Below, one piece after another: positions 1 through 8,633 of a stretch of 11,427 nucleotides of DNA. Source of the DNA: Deltaproteobacteria bacterium (GTDB taxonomy: Bacteria > Myxococcota_A > UBA9042 > DTJE01); the NCBI GenBank assembly GCA_016784945.1, contig JADHTP010000079.1:1-11427 (forward strand), in the 5' to 3' direction. The position numbers were made by a program, and so were the translations under genes. The notes under the pieces were generated by a model. The model was not told the origin of the DNA. It saw nothing but the letters and a program-made list of their open reading frames with translations, and did no database searches. Positions within the stretch are counted from its first letter, which is position 1. Each line of letters begins with the position of its first letter.

Positions 1-353
1 GTACCTACATCCACAACGTTTCCGCCCACCACCAGATCCGCCTGAAGCTCCCGGCCGATCTTCAGGATGCACTCCCCAGCCAGGCAGCGCATCTTCTGAG
101 GCGACACAAGGATCATCATCTCCTCTGTGGTCATCACGTGGTACCGGTTTGGATCCAACACGTTCGAGGCCGCAGAGCGGACCACCTGTGCCAGGAACCG
201 GCCTTCATCTACGGATACGCGCTGTGAATTGCTGGCGAGTTCCAGTATTGCTACTCGCTTACGTTCCGGTTGGCCTGCGGACTGGTTGGGGGGCCAGACT
301 ACGCAGAAGCAGAGGACCAGCAGCAAGCAGACTCTTTGTATCCAGGTTCCCAT
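1..353 (-). CDS. Secreted CsgG-like / TolB-N-like protein, 5' part only (runs off the left edge)
   Basis: About 117 codons are open from an ATG at 353 to the window edge. Residues 1-25 form a signal peptide: an Arg near the start, a Leu/Cys/Val-rich core, then a Pro-Asn-Gln-Ser-Ala-Gly exit. The mature part begins with a beta strand (RKRVAILEL), then a helix (VDEGRFLAQVVRSAASNVL), then HVMTTEEMMILVSPQ, then a Cys-containing turn (RCLAGECILKIGRELQADLVVGG). This pattern of 'VAVLEL', 'vmTrenl', 'C..G.C...igr.l.ADlvv.G' is what I know from the CsgG/TolB-N-like nucleotide-binding fold found in many deltaproteobacterial envelope proteins, often joined to PEGA domains. The fold is inferred; the C-terminal part is not visible. 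In-frame ATGs at 356 and 362 are alternatives. The one at 362 would lie upstream of the transcription start set by the -10 box at 365-370. There is no ribosome-binding site, so the message may be leaderless. Specific function unknown. Confidence 0.72.
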   Translation of the reverse strand, partial: MGTWIQRVCLLLVLCFCVVWPPNQSAGQPERKRVAILELASNSQRVSVDEGRFLAQVVRSAASNVLDPNRYHVMTTEEMMILVSPQKMRCLAGECILKIGRELQADLVVGGNVVDVG

Positions 354-364
354 CATCGGCATCG

Positions 365-370
365 ATTATA
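365..370 (-). promoter_or_regulatory. Perfect -10 box (TATAAT) just before the left-edge gene
   Basis: Read on the minus strand, TATAAT occupies 370-365. A start of transcription about seven bases downstream would fall near 357-359, that is 1-6 bases before the ATGs at 356/353. No good -35 hexamer sits 16-18 bases upstream (the best is CAACTA), so the promoter call rests on the -10 element alone. It could be chance, but this is the only consensus TATAAT in this otherwise GC-rich gap. Confidence 0.4.
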
Positions 371-429
371 CACGGGGAGCAGCACGGTAGTTGGTTCTTG
401 TTCAAAAGCACTGGGAATCGAATCCGCCC

Positions 430-467
430 GGGAAGCTATCACCCCCCACGCTGGTTATGAAGACCAG
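430..467 (-). other. Two adjacent hairpins in the gap after the lipoprotein gene
   Basis: On the minus strand, 467-451 reads CTGGTCTTCATAACCAG: a perfect 5-bp stem (CTGGT/ACCAG) with a 7-base loop. Then GGGGGG (447-442) can pair with CTTCCC (435-430), allowing two G-T pairs, across a 6-base loop. There is no T-run after either, so neither is a classical intrinsic terminator, though they lie only 16 bases past the stop of the lipoprotein gene and could stabilise its 3' end. Their arrangement resembles the anticodon arm plus long variable arm of a selenocysteine tRNA; see the separate finding. Confidence 0.35.
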
Positions 468-482
468 ACTAGCGACAGTCAA

Positions 483-2426
483 CTACTTGTGGAAAATAAC
501 CGTGGGCGTGACATTGAGCCGGGTGGCTTCGGCCAGGGCCTGGTCCGCAGTGGCGCCCGTCAGCACGTGGATGTGGAACACGTACTTGTCCGCTGCGTTG
601 AGGGTCATGTCCTTGAAATACACCGTGGGCTCCCCGTGGGGGAAGAAGGCCGCCAGGTGGAATGAACGGATGTCCTTCACCAGGAAGACGCCGTCACCCA
701 GTCCCAGCAATCCATTGGCCGCGGGCACATTGACCTGGTCGTCGTATCCGGGAACAGCCTGCAGATCGAGGTCGGCCACCTCGTCCAGCATGGCCGGTGA
801 ATAGATCAGCCGGTCCCCGGCCCGGGGGAAGCTCACCAGCAATTCGGCGGCATCGGGCAGCACCCGATCCAGGGTCAGTTCCATGCGATAGTGGTCATAA
901 TCGACGGGCGCCCCCTCAGTCCACTGTTCCCAACGGAACGTGATGTCGAACCCCGGGGCGGTCACGGAACCGCTCAGAGGCGCCTTGTCCACCTGGGCCC
1001 ACGGATTCTCCGGGAACACGGCGCCCTTGGTCACCGTGGGTCCCGCCAGGTCCACCATGATGCCGTCCTCGCCGGTGGCGGCAATCACCGCGTCTATGAC
1101 GGCCATGGCCCCATCCCGGGCCTTGTGTGAATGGTCCAGGGAATACTGGACCTCGCCGCGCCAGGGATTCCAGCCCGTGCTGTCGCTGACCTCACCCAGG
1201 AGCTGGTCCGCGATGGCCGTGTCCAGTTGCGCCCCCAGGGAGTCATCATCCAGGGGCAGTTCCGCGGCCTGCGCCCAATCCAGGATCGCCTCGGCGGCCT
1301 GCACGGTGACCCGGGACCGCTCCAGGGAAGTAAGCACCTCGTTGTCCGCCTCGTCCACTGCCCAGAGCCCCGAATCCCCCATCCAGGTAAAGAAGTTGTT
1401 GGCATCGTCCGGCCGCCAGTTCCCGTCCAGGCTGTAGGGCAGAGGCGCCGTCTCCACGCCCATCTCCTTCACCCGCCGCACATAGTCGTCCACCGTGGTG
1501 AGGAAATAACCCTGGTCCAGGAGGCCCTGCAGCTTCTTGGCCAGTTTGGCCCCCGCCTCGGGATAGTACTGGAAGACCGTGCCCAGGTAGGGATTGGTCT
1601 TGTTGGTCACGGCCACTTCACCGTCGTCGACGAAGTACCACGACAGGCCGAGGTCCGGCCCGCCCAACCCCCGTGTCACCAGCACGTCCTGGCCTCGCAG
1701 GGTATAGAGCGGGACATGGGGTACGCCTGTGTACTGGTAATTGAACATCCCCGGCTTCATGATCCCGATGGACTGGCCCTGCTGCTTCATCAAATCGAGC
1801 ATGCCCTCGGAGAACTGTCCCTCCTGTGTGAACACCGCCGGTGACTGGGGCAGGCAGGTCCTTTCGAAGGCAGCCTTGTTCAGCTGGATGCTCTGTTCCA
1901 TGCTCCAGCGGCTGTGGGCGTTGTACAGCTGGTCGGACCAGTGGAACGACTGCACGGCGATCTGGCCCTTCTCCACCAGGGTGCGCATCTTCCCGATCAC
2001 TCCCGGGTGCCGATCCGCCATAACTTCCAGCATGTAGCCCTGCATCTCCATGTCGCCGGCGAAGGCCGGATTGGCGAGGAAAAGATCCAGAACGGGTTCG
2101 AAGGACTCCTTGATGATCCGGTCCTCTAGCTGGTCGTTGTCGTAGGCGAATACGCCATCTGGATCCCGATCCGGGGGCATGAATCCGATGAGGCCGCCGG
2201 CCACGTACTGCAGGTTGTAGTGGAACACGGCCAGGCCGAAGCGGGTCGGGTTCTCCACCGGCGGCTTCAACCGTCCCTGCTCCAGGGGCTGGCAGGCCAA
2301 TTCACCGGTTTCGTGGACGTCACCCGGGACGTCGGGAGGTCCGTTGTCGGCTGCCGTTCCCGTGGCCCCGCATCCCATTACAGGCAGGCAGGCCAGGAAG
2401 ATGCCGCACAAGGTGGTTTTCGTCAC
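483..2426 (-). CDS. Lipoprotein with GH57/GH38-like glycoside-hydrolase fold
   Basis: A 647-aa protein from a GTG at 2426. This start is preferred because GGAGG sits nine bases upstream and because translation then opens directly into a lipoprotein signal: MTKTT, a hydrophobic core and lipobox V-M-G-C with Cys19 as the lipidated residue. Upstream in-frame codons such as the ATG at 2459 lack a ribosome site and would bury the signal. After Cys19 comes an Asp/Pro/Gly-rich tether (about 20-60). Residues ~60-330 look like the beta/alpha-barrel of GH57/GH38-type enzymes: a strand ending FHYN (68-71), VEKGQIAVQSFHWSDQ (~151-166), and TQEGQFSEGMLDLMKQQG (~200-217), where the Glu residues sit where GH57 proteins carry a catalytic acid. 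The classical HQP strand motif is not present. A helical region and a beta-rich C-terminal domain with FRWEQW follow. It is probably an envelope-anchored, surface or periplasmic carbohydrate-active protein. The substrate cannot be read from sequence, and a non-catalytic binding role is possible. Confidence 0.68.
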   Translation of the reverse strand: MTKTTLCGIFLACLPVMGCGATGTAADNGPPDVPGDVHETGELACQPLEQGRLKPPVENPTRFGLAVFHYNLQYVAGGLIGFMPPDRDPDGVFAYDNDQLEDRIIKESFEPVLDLFLANPAFAGDMEMQGYMLEVMADRHPGVIGKMRTLVEKGQIAVQSFHWSDQLYNAHSRWSMEQSIQLNKAAFERTCLPQSPAVFTQEGQFSEGMLDLMKQQGQSIGIMKPGMFNYQYTGVPHVPLYTLRGQDVLVTRGLGGPDLGLSWYFVDDGEVAVTNKTNPYLGTVFQYYPEAGAKLAKKLQGLLDQGYFLTTVDDYVRRVKEMGVETAPLPYSLDGNWRPDDANNFFTWMGDSGLWAVDEADNEVLTSLERSRVTVQAAEAILDWAQAAELPLDDDSLGAQLDTAIADQLLGEVSDSTGWNPWRGEVQYSLDHSHKARDGAMAVIDAVIAATGEDGIMVDLAGPTVTKGAVFPENPWAQVDKAPLSGSVTAPGFDITFRWEQWTEGAPVDYDHYRMELTLDRVLPDAAELLVSFPRAGDRLIYSPAMLDEVADLDLQAVPGYDDQVNVPAANGLLGLGDGVFLVKDIRSFHLAAFFPHGEPTVYFKDMTLNAADKYVFHIHVLTGATADQALAEATRLNVTPTVIFHK

Positions 2427-2479
2427 GGGATTCTTCCTCCCGGAGTGAGTCGGCGACATGGTTTCACGGTGCGGTCGTT

Positions 2480-2509
2480 TTGACAATCCCCGCGGATCAC
2501 ACCTAGAAT
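2480..2509 (+). promoter_or_regulatory. Sigma-70-type promoter for the FHA-TPR gene
   Basis: TTGACA (2480-2485) and TAGAAT (2504-2509) are separated by 18 bp, matching the consensus in 11 of 12 positions. Transcription would start near 2516, giving a leader of about 21 bases with GGAG at 2528-2531, five bases before the ATG at 2537. The region is shared with the divergent lipoprotein gene (start 2426), for which no convincing promoter was found on the other strand. Confidence 0.75.
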
Positions 2510-2536
2510 CCGTGAGGAACACACACCGGAGTCGTC

Positions 2537-4603
2537 ATGGCGGACGAAGACAACAGGGACCCCATGGACCAGGCGCCCGAGGATGGGACCCTCATCGACT
2601 CGGACCTCGTCGGCGAAGCCGTGAACGACGCTCATGCTCCCCAACCCGTGGTGACGGTGGGCGACAGGGACGAGGTCCCGGCGGACGACGGCGGGTCGCC
2701 GACCGAAGACGAGTCGACGGTCATGGTGGAGGTGGAGCCGGACGAGGATTCCACTGTGATGGAGGACCTGGAGGAAGAGCCCGCCAACGCCGAAGACGAG
2801 GATGACGACAGCCAGAGCACGGTCCTGATCGAATCGCCATTCATGGACGAAAAACCCGAGCCACCGGCCCCGGAGGCCCTGCTCACGGTCAGCTTCGGGA
2901 ATGACAGCGGCAAGGAATTCACCCTGTCCACCCGGACGCTGGTGGTGGGGCGTTCACTCGATGCCGATATCGTCCTCAACGACCCCAGCGTGTCCAGGAA
3001 GCACTTCGAGATCCACCACCGCGACGGAGAGTGGGTGCTGAAGGACCTGGGCAGCGTCAATGGCACCAAGCTGGATGGCCAGCGCGTCCAGGGTGAAGGC
3101 CCACTGGCTGAAGGTAACCAGATCGAGGCCGGTCAAACCCTGATGAAGTTCAGTTCGGACGAGGACCAGACACGCGCCCTGGAACAACCGGTGACGCACC
3201 CCTCCGAGGAAGCCACAATCATCGCCGAAGCGCCATCGGTGGGGCAGGTCAACATGCCGTTCTCTCCACGGATCGAGGTGACCGACACCCCGCCGGACGA
3301 GGAAAAAAAGCCGTTCCCGGTGATCGCCCTGGTGATCGGGCTGCTGGCCCTCCTGGTGGCCGGTGTGGGAATCGCCCAGTTCGGATTCGGCGTGCGCCTG
3401 TTGCCCATTGGCCCGGACCCGGAGGTCGTGGCCGCCCTAAAGGCGGAAGCCGATGCCGCCCAGGCCAAGGCCGACGCGCAGGACCTGAACAACCTGGGAC
3501 TGGTGGCCTTCCAGGCAAAGGAATGGGACCGAGCCGTCAAGCTGTTCGCCAAGGCATGGGAGCTGGACCCGGGTATCGAAGGCCTGAAGGCCAACCTGGA
3601 TCGATCCAAGGAAGAACTGATCAGCGCTTCGCGCCTGGTGGACGGAAAGGCCTTCATGGAGAAAGGCGAGGTGGACCAGGCCGTACGGCAACTGCAGAAG
3701 GTGGAGGACTCCAGCTTCCACTACCCGGAGGCCCGACAACTGCTGGACGCCATTAACTCGAAGCAGATCGACGCAGAAATCGATGATATCCGGGCGCTGG
3801 TGATCCAGCGGAAGAAGACCGATGCCAAGGAGACCTACCTGGCCCTCCTGGAACGCCATCCCGACGACGACAGGGTGATCAACCTGAGGGACGAGCTGGT
3901 CGGATCGGGAATCCGGCTGGACCCGCCGCGCAGGAAGGTGAAAGCACGCCCTGTGACAACCGACGGCGGGCGGGAAAAGGCGACAGCGCCGGCTCCCAGG
4001 GCCCGCAGGAAGACATCATCGAAAGGCAAGTCCCGCGTGGACGTGAACGAGGCCTTGCAACTGTACAACAACGGGTCCTTCCACCAGGCTTCCGAAGCAC
4101 TGCATTCGGCAGCCGGAAGCTCGCGGGGGGCCGAAGCCAAGCGCGCAGGAGACATGGCGCGACGGATCGAGCAGTTCGCCACGGCCTACAACGGCGGCAA
4201 GTCGGCCCTGAAGTCCAAGCGCCTCGACAAGGCGGAGCAGGGGCTCAGCCTGGCCTTGCGACTGGACCACGGGATCAACCGCCACTACGAGGCCGAAATC
4301 CGCGGCTACCTGGGCGACACCTATCGGGGACGGGCGGCTGCGGCCATCCAGAACACCGACTACGTCCTGGCCGCGAAGAGCGCCCGCAAGGCCCTGTCCT
4401 ACAAGGGGGACGACCACCTGGCGCGGACCATCATGGACAAGTGCATATCCGTGGCCAGTCGTTACTACGAGCAGGCCGACGCCGATCTCAAGGACGGAAA
4501 CCGTACCGAGGCCCGCGACAAGCTGAAGATGGTCCTGGACATCGTCCCCTCCTCCCACCAGCTCGCCGACAAGGCCAGCGAACTCATGCAGAAGACCCGC
4601 TAG
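2537..4603 (+). CDS. FHA-domain protein with membrane span and TPR tail
   Basis: A 688-aa protein. Residues 1-110 are acidic and disordered, with repeated threonine motifs (TLID at 18, TVMVE at 61, TVMED at 73, TVLIE at 95; TIIAE follows the FHA domain at 227). An FHA phosphothreonine-binding domain spans ~115-208 with its signature residues: GRS (138-140), SRKH (153-156) and NGT (175-177). A single membrane helix lies at ~259-281, preceded by EEKK, which suggests FHA inside and the C-terminus outside the cytoplasm. A short Ala/Lys/Asp helical stretch (295-315) leads into TPR-like helical pairs (~316-455), a basic Pro/Lys/Arg linker (~462-500) and a second TPR-like block (~503-688). Such proteins act as phosphorylation-controlled scaffolds for Ser/Thr kinase pathways; the partner kinase is not in the window. 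It has its own strong promoter. A 53-bp gap without a visible terminator separates it from pyrR. The domain calls are firm; the cellular role is inferred. Confidence 0.9.
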   Translation: MADEDNRDPMDQAPEDGTLIDSDLVGEAVNDAHAPQPVVTVGDRDEVPADDGGSPTEDESTVMVEVEPDEDSTVMEDLEEEPANAEDEDDDSQSTVLIESPFMDEKPEPPAPEALLTVSFGNDSGKEFTLSTRTLVVGRSLDADIVLNDPSVSRKHFEIHHRDGEWVLKDLGSVNGTKLDGQRVQGEGPLAEGNQIEAGQTLMKFSSDEDQTRALEQPVTHPSEEATIIAEAPSVGQVNMPFSPRIEVTDTPPDEEKKPFPVIALVIGLLALLVAGVGIAQFGFGVRLLPIGPDPEVVAALKAEADAAQAKADAQDLNNLGLVAFQAKEWDRAVKLFAKAWELDPGIEGLKANLDRSKEELISASRLVDGKAFMEKGEVDQAVRQLQKVEDSSFHYPEARQLLDAINSKQIDAEIDDIRALVIQRKKTDAKETYLALLERHPDDDRVINLRDELVGSGIRLDPPRRKVKARPVTTDGGREKATAPAPRARRKTSSKGKSRVDVNEALQLYNNGSFHQASEALHSAAGSSRGAEAKRAGDMARRIEQFATAYNGGKSALKSKRLDKAEQGLSLALRLDHGINRHYEAEIRGYLGDTYRGRAAAAIQNTDYVLAAKSARKALSYKGDDHLARTIMDKCISVASRYYEQADADLKDGNRTEARDKLKMVLDIVPSSHQLADKASELMQKTR

Positions 4604-4656
4604 ACGTTCGCTCCAACATCGGCTAGACTCCACACTCAACGACATCGGGGGCACTG

Positions 4657-5214
4657 ATGGCAGAGATTCGCCTGGTGGAAAGGCGGAAACTCCTGGACGC
4701 TGACGGCGTCGAGGCCAAGGTCTTCGAGCTCGCCGAGCAGATCGCCGCACACGCCAGCAAGAATCCCGTGGGGCTGGTGGGCATCCAGACTGGCGGGGTC
4801 CACCTGGCCCGGCGCATCCTGGAACGCCTCGAGGCAATGGGTCTCGAAAAGCCGCATCAGGGCGTCCTGGACATCACTCTGTACAGGGACGACATCTTCC
4901 TGGGTCTTCAGCAGCCCCTGGTCCGCCGCACGGACATCCCTTTCGAGGTCAGCGGCACCGATGTCATCCTGGTGGACGACGTGCTCTACACGGGACGCAC
5001 GGTCCGGGCCGCTCTGGACGCCCTGGTGGATTTCGGCCGCCCACGGGCCATCAAGCTGGCGGTGCTGGTGGATCGTGGACTTCGCGAATACCCCATCCAG
5101 GCGGACTGGAAGGGCATGACCGTCGACACCATCGCGTCGGAGACGGTCCAGGTGGAACTCACGGAAATGGACGCCGCCACGGATCGGGTGGTCGTCTACG
5201 AGCGGGATGATTGA
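4657..5214 (+). CDS. pyrR: PyrR: pyrimidine operon regulator / uracil phosphoribosyltransferase
   Basis: 185 aa, the usual PyrR length. The PRPP-binding signature of type I phosphoribosyltransferases is complete at 103-116 (VILVDDVLYTGRTV). Other family landmarks are GIQTGGVHLA (42-51) and TLYRDD (74-79). PyrR converts uracil and PRPP to UMP. In Gram-positive bacteria it also binds pyr leader RNA to cause attenuation. The ATG at 4657 follows a G-rich stretch (4646-4651) that can act as a weak ribosome site. The upstream gap is only 53 bp and shows neither a PyrR-binding stem-loop nor a terminator, so Bacillus-type attenuation immediately upstream is not supported; regulation here is unknown. 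A possible -10 (TAGACT, 4624-4629) has no -35 partner. The gene leads a pyrimidine operon and its stop overlaps the pyrB start by one base (TGATG), implying translational coupling. Confidence 0.93.
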   Translation: MAEIRLVERRKLLDADGVEAKVFELAEQIAAHASKNPVGLVGIQTGGVHLARRILERLEAMGLEKPHQGVLDITLYRDDIFLGLQQPLVRRTDIPFEVSGTDVILVDDVLYTGRTVRAALDALVDFGRPRAIKLAVLVDRGLREYPIQADWKGMTVDTIASETVQVELTEMDAATDRVVVYERDD

Positions 5215-6182
5215 TGCCGCCGACCACGCGTCATCTGCTGGGTCTGGAAGGTACATCTCGCGAACAACTCATTACTGTTCTTGATCTCGCCCGTGAATTT
5301 CGGGCGGTTTCCCAACGCCGCATCAAGAAGGTGCCCACCCTGCGGGGCATCACCGTGGTGCTCTTCTTCGTGGAGCCATCCACCCGGACCCGGCTGTCCT
5401 TCGAGGTGGCGGCCAAGCGGCTCTCGGCGGACACGCTGTCATTCACGGCTTCCCATTCTTCCCTGAAGAAAGGGGAAACCCTGCTGGACACGGCCCAGAA
5501 CCTCATGGCCATGCGGCCCGACATCATCGTCATCCGGCATTCGGCCCCTGGGGCGCCGCACCTCCTTTCACGTCACGTGGAGGCCGCCATCGTCAACGCC
5601 GGGGACGGGGCCCACGAGCACCCCACCCAGGGCCTCCTGGACATGTTCACCATGCGGGAGCACAAGGGGGAACTGGACGGGTTGGTGGTGGCGGTGGTGG
5701 GCGACATCCTCCACAGCCGAGTGGCCCGTTCCAACATCCACGGTCTGACCACCATGGGCGCCCGGGTCCGCGTTGCGGGACCCAGGACCATGCTGCCGCC
5801 CATGCTGGAGCGTCTCGGCGTCACCTGCCACGACCGGATCGAACCGGCCATCGAAGGGGCCGACGTGGTCATGATGCTCCGAATCCAGAAGGAACGGATG
5901 GGGAGTGAGCTCTTCCCGTCCGAGCGGGAATACTCACGGGTGTTCGGTCTCGACGCCCGCAAGCTGGAGCTGGCGAAACCGGACGCCATCGTGATGCATC
6001 CGGGCCCCATGAATCGCGGCGTGGAAATCACGCCCGACGTGGCGGACAGCGGCCGGTCCGTCATCCTGGAGCAGGTGGAAAACGGCGTGGCCGTTCGCAT
6101 GGCGGTCCTGTACCTGACCAGCGCGCACCTCATCGAAGGCAATGGAATGGAGACCACACCGGGAGCGGGGGTCGGCCCATGA
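5214..6182 (+). CDS. pyrB: Aspartate carbamoyltransferase catalytic subunit PyrB
   Basis: 322 aa. It condenses carbamoyl phosphate and aspartate to carbamoyl aspartate, the committed step of pyrimidine synthesis in the cytosol. Catalytic landmarks are intact: PSTRTR (55-60, carbamoyl-phosphate binding), the 80s-loop segment SSLKKGET (82-89), HPTQ (136-139) and HPGPMNRG (262-269). The ATG at 5214 sharing its A with the pyrR stop is the natural start. A TTG one codon earlier (5211) is less likely. A tail of about a dozen residues beyond the usual end (GNGMETTPGAGVGP) runs into the next gene, whose ATG overlaps the stop by four bases (ATGA). There is no pyrI nearby. Together with the adjacent dihydroorotase-like gene this suggests the PyrB-PyrC' type of assembly known from Pseudomonas rather than the E. 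coli PyrB-PyrI type. Confidence 0.95.
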   Translation: MPPTTRHLLGLEGTSREQLITVLDLAREFRAVSQRRIKKVPTLRGITVVLFFVEPSTRTRLSFEVAAKRLSADTLSFTASHSSLKKGETLLDTAQNLMAMRPDIIVIRHSAPGAPHLLSRHVEAAIVNAGDGAHEHPTQGLLDMFTMREHKGELDGLVVAVVGDILHSRVARSNIHGLTTMGARVRVAGPRTMLPPMLERLGVTCHDRIEPAIEGADVVMMLRIQKERMGSELFPSEREYSRVFGLDARKLELAKPDAIVMHPGPMNRGVEITPDVADSGRSVILEQVENGVAVRMAVLYLTSAHLIEGNGMETTPGAGVGP

Positions 6183-7479
6183 GGACCCGACTGACCAACT
6201 GCGAGGTCATGGACCCCTCGAAGGGCGAACGCTTCTGGGGCTACGTGGAATGGGAAGACGGCGTCATCAAGGACGTGGGCCATGCCGGTCCGGGTCTCGA
6301 CGACGCCGGCTCGGGGGACTCCTCCCGGATCGTGGACGGGCGCGGGCACCTGCTGGCCCCCTCTTTCGTGGACCTGTTCGCCGACTTCTGCGAACCCGGA
6401 TTCGAGTATCGCGAGGACGTGGCCTCCGGATCGGCGGCGGCGGCTTCGGGCGGATACACATTCGTCTGCCTCGACCCGGAGACCGACCCGGTCTGCGACG
6501 GTGCGGACACGGCACGGTTCATTCTCGACAGGGGCGCCGATGCCGGTCTGGTGGACCTGTCCCCCTGCGGCGCGATATCAAAGGGCATGAAAGGCGGCAG
6601 CATCGCGAACCTCGGGGAGCTCTCCGACCTGGGACTGCGGTGCGTCGGCACCGGCAACCGATACGTGAAGGACACGGGTTTCCTCCGGCACGCCATGGAG
6701 TACGCCGGCAATTTCGGACTCCTGGTGGTGCTCACCAGCGAAGACCCGGACCTGGCGCAAGGTTCGGTGCACGAGGGCCTGGTGTCCACGGTAACCGGTC
6801 TGCGGGCCACACCGGCGGCCGCCGAGGAGGTGGCTGTCGCCCGCCACATCGCGCTGTGCGAGTTGACCGGGACTCCCACCCACCTTCTGAAGCTGTCCAG
6901 TGAGGCCGGCGTACGACTCGTCCGCGAGGCACGACAGCGAGGCGTCCCGATGACGGCCTCCGTGACGGCGCACCACCTGGTTCTGACCGACACCGCCGTG
7001 CAGACCTTCGACCCCCAATTCAAGGTCATTCCCCCTTTGCGCACGGAGGCGGACCGCCGGGCGCTGGTGGCCGGCCTGTCCGACGGGACCTTGTCCTGCA
7101 TCGTCTCCGATCACGGCCCCCGGGCCGTGGAGGACAAGGACGTGGAATTCGACAGCGCGGCCGCGGGCGCGTCAGGACTCGAACTGACATTCCCCCTTGT
7201 CAACAGTCTCGTTCTTTCAGGTGAATTGACCCTGGACGTGGCCCTGGGCGCCCTCGGCCCGGGCCCACGGCTGGCGCTGGGACTGGACGGCGGCAAGATC
7301 GCGGCCGATGAACCGGCGGACCTGGTACTCCTGGACAAGAGCGTAGCCTGGAAGGCCGAAGCTTCCAGCCTCGAATCCCGTGGAAAAAACACCGTGGCCG
7401 GTGGCCGAACCCTTGTGGGCCGACCGGTGATGACCATCCGGCGCGGCGAAGTGACCTACAACCGACTCTCCGGCAACAA

Positions 7480-7483
<4 letters not shown>
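6179..7483 (+). CDS. Dihydroorotase-like protein lacking metal ligands (PyrC'-type, probably non-catalytic)
   Basis: 434 aa with the full-length amidohydrolase architecture of class I dihydroorotase. Recognisable landmarks are EPGFEYREDVASGSAAAASGG after the first strand, DPETDPVCD, GMKGGSIANLGELSDLG, VTAHHLVLTD and VSDHGPRAVEDK. The catalytic positions are altered. The expected D-x-H-x-H-x-R reads D65-L-F67-A-D69-F-C71, the substrate Asn of PNTNP is Glu101, the H of 'HxED' is Thr186 (TSED), and the H of 'HxxHxS' is Lys238 (HLLKLSS). Only the final Asp (D311, in SDHGPR) remains. Homologues of this kind (PyrC' of Pseudomonas) have no dihydroorotase activity but are needed to assemble PyrB; that role is inferred here from homology and the ATGA overlap with pyrB. 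The reading frame is intact with no sign of decay, so it looks selected rather than pseudogenised. Confidence 0.9.
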
Positions 7484-8628
<1,145 letters not shown>

Positions 8629-8633
8629 AACGT

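Noticed and set aside
430..467. Intrinsic terminator for the lipoprotein gene
   Set aside because: Hairpins exist but no T-run follows on the transcribed strand.
395..470. Functional tRNA gene in the left gap
   Set aside because: No acceptor stem or D arm can be formed and the T-stem is mispaired; kept only as a low-interest relic hypothesis.
149..665. Plus-strand frames across the left gap (149-460, 270-665)
   Set aside because: They overlap the secreted CsgG-like gene and the lipoprotein end, and their translations look random.
1131..1844. 237-codon plus-strand frame inside the lipoprotein gene
   Set aside because: Shadow of the minus-strand hydrolase-like gene; no ribosome site or domain.
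2427..2522. Longer start for the lipoprotein gene (to 2522 or ATG 2459)
   Set aside because: It would place 11-32 polar residues before a clear lipoprotein signal, and only the GTG at 2426 has a strong ribosome site.
4016..4837. 273-codon minus-strand frame opposite the FHA-TPR gene end and pyrR
   Set aside because: Mirror of real codons in high-GC sequence; the plus-strand genes have clear domains and start signals.
6142..6903. 253-codon plus-strand frame, Arg/Gly-rich, overlapping the dihydroorotase-like gene
   Set aside because: Composition typical of an out-of-frame GC-rich read, no family resemblance.
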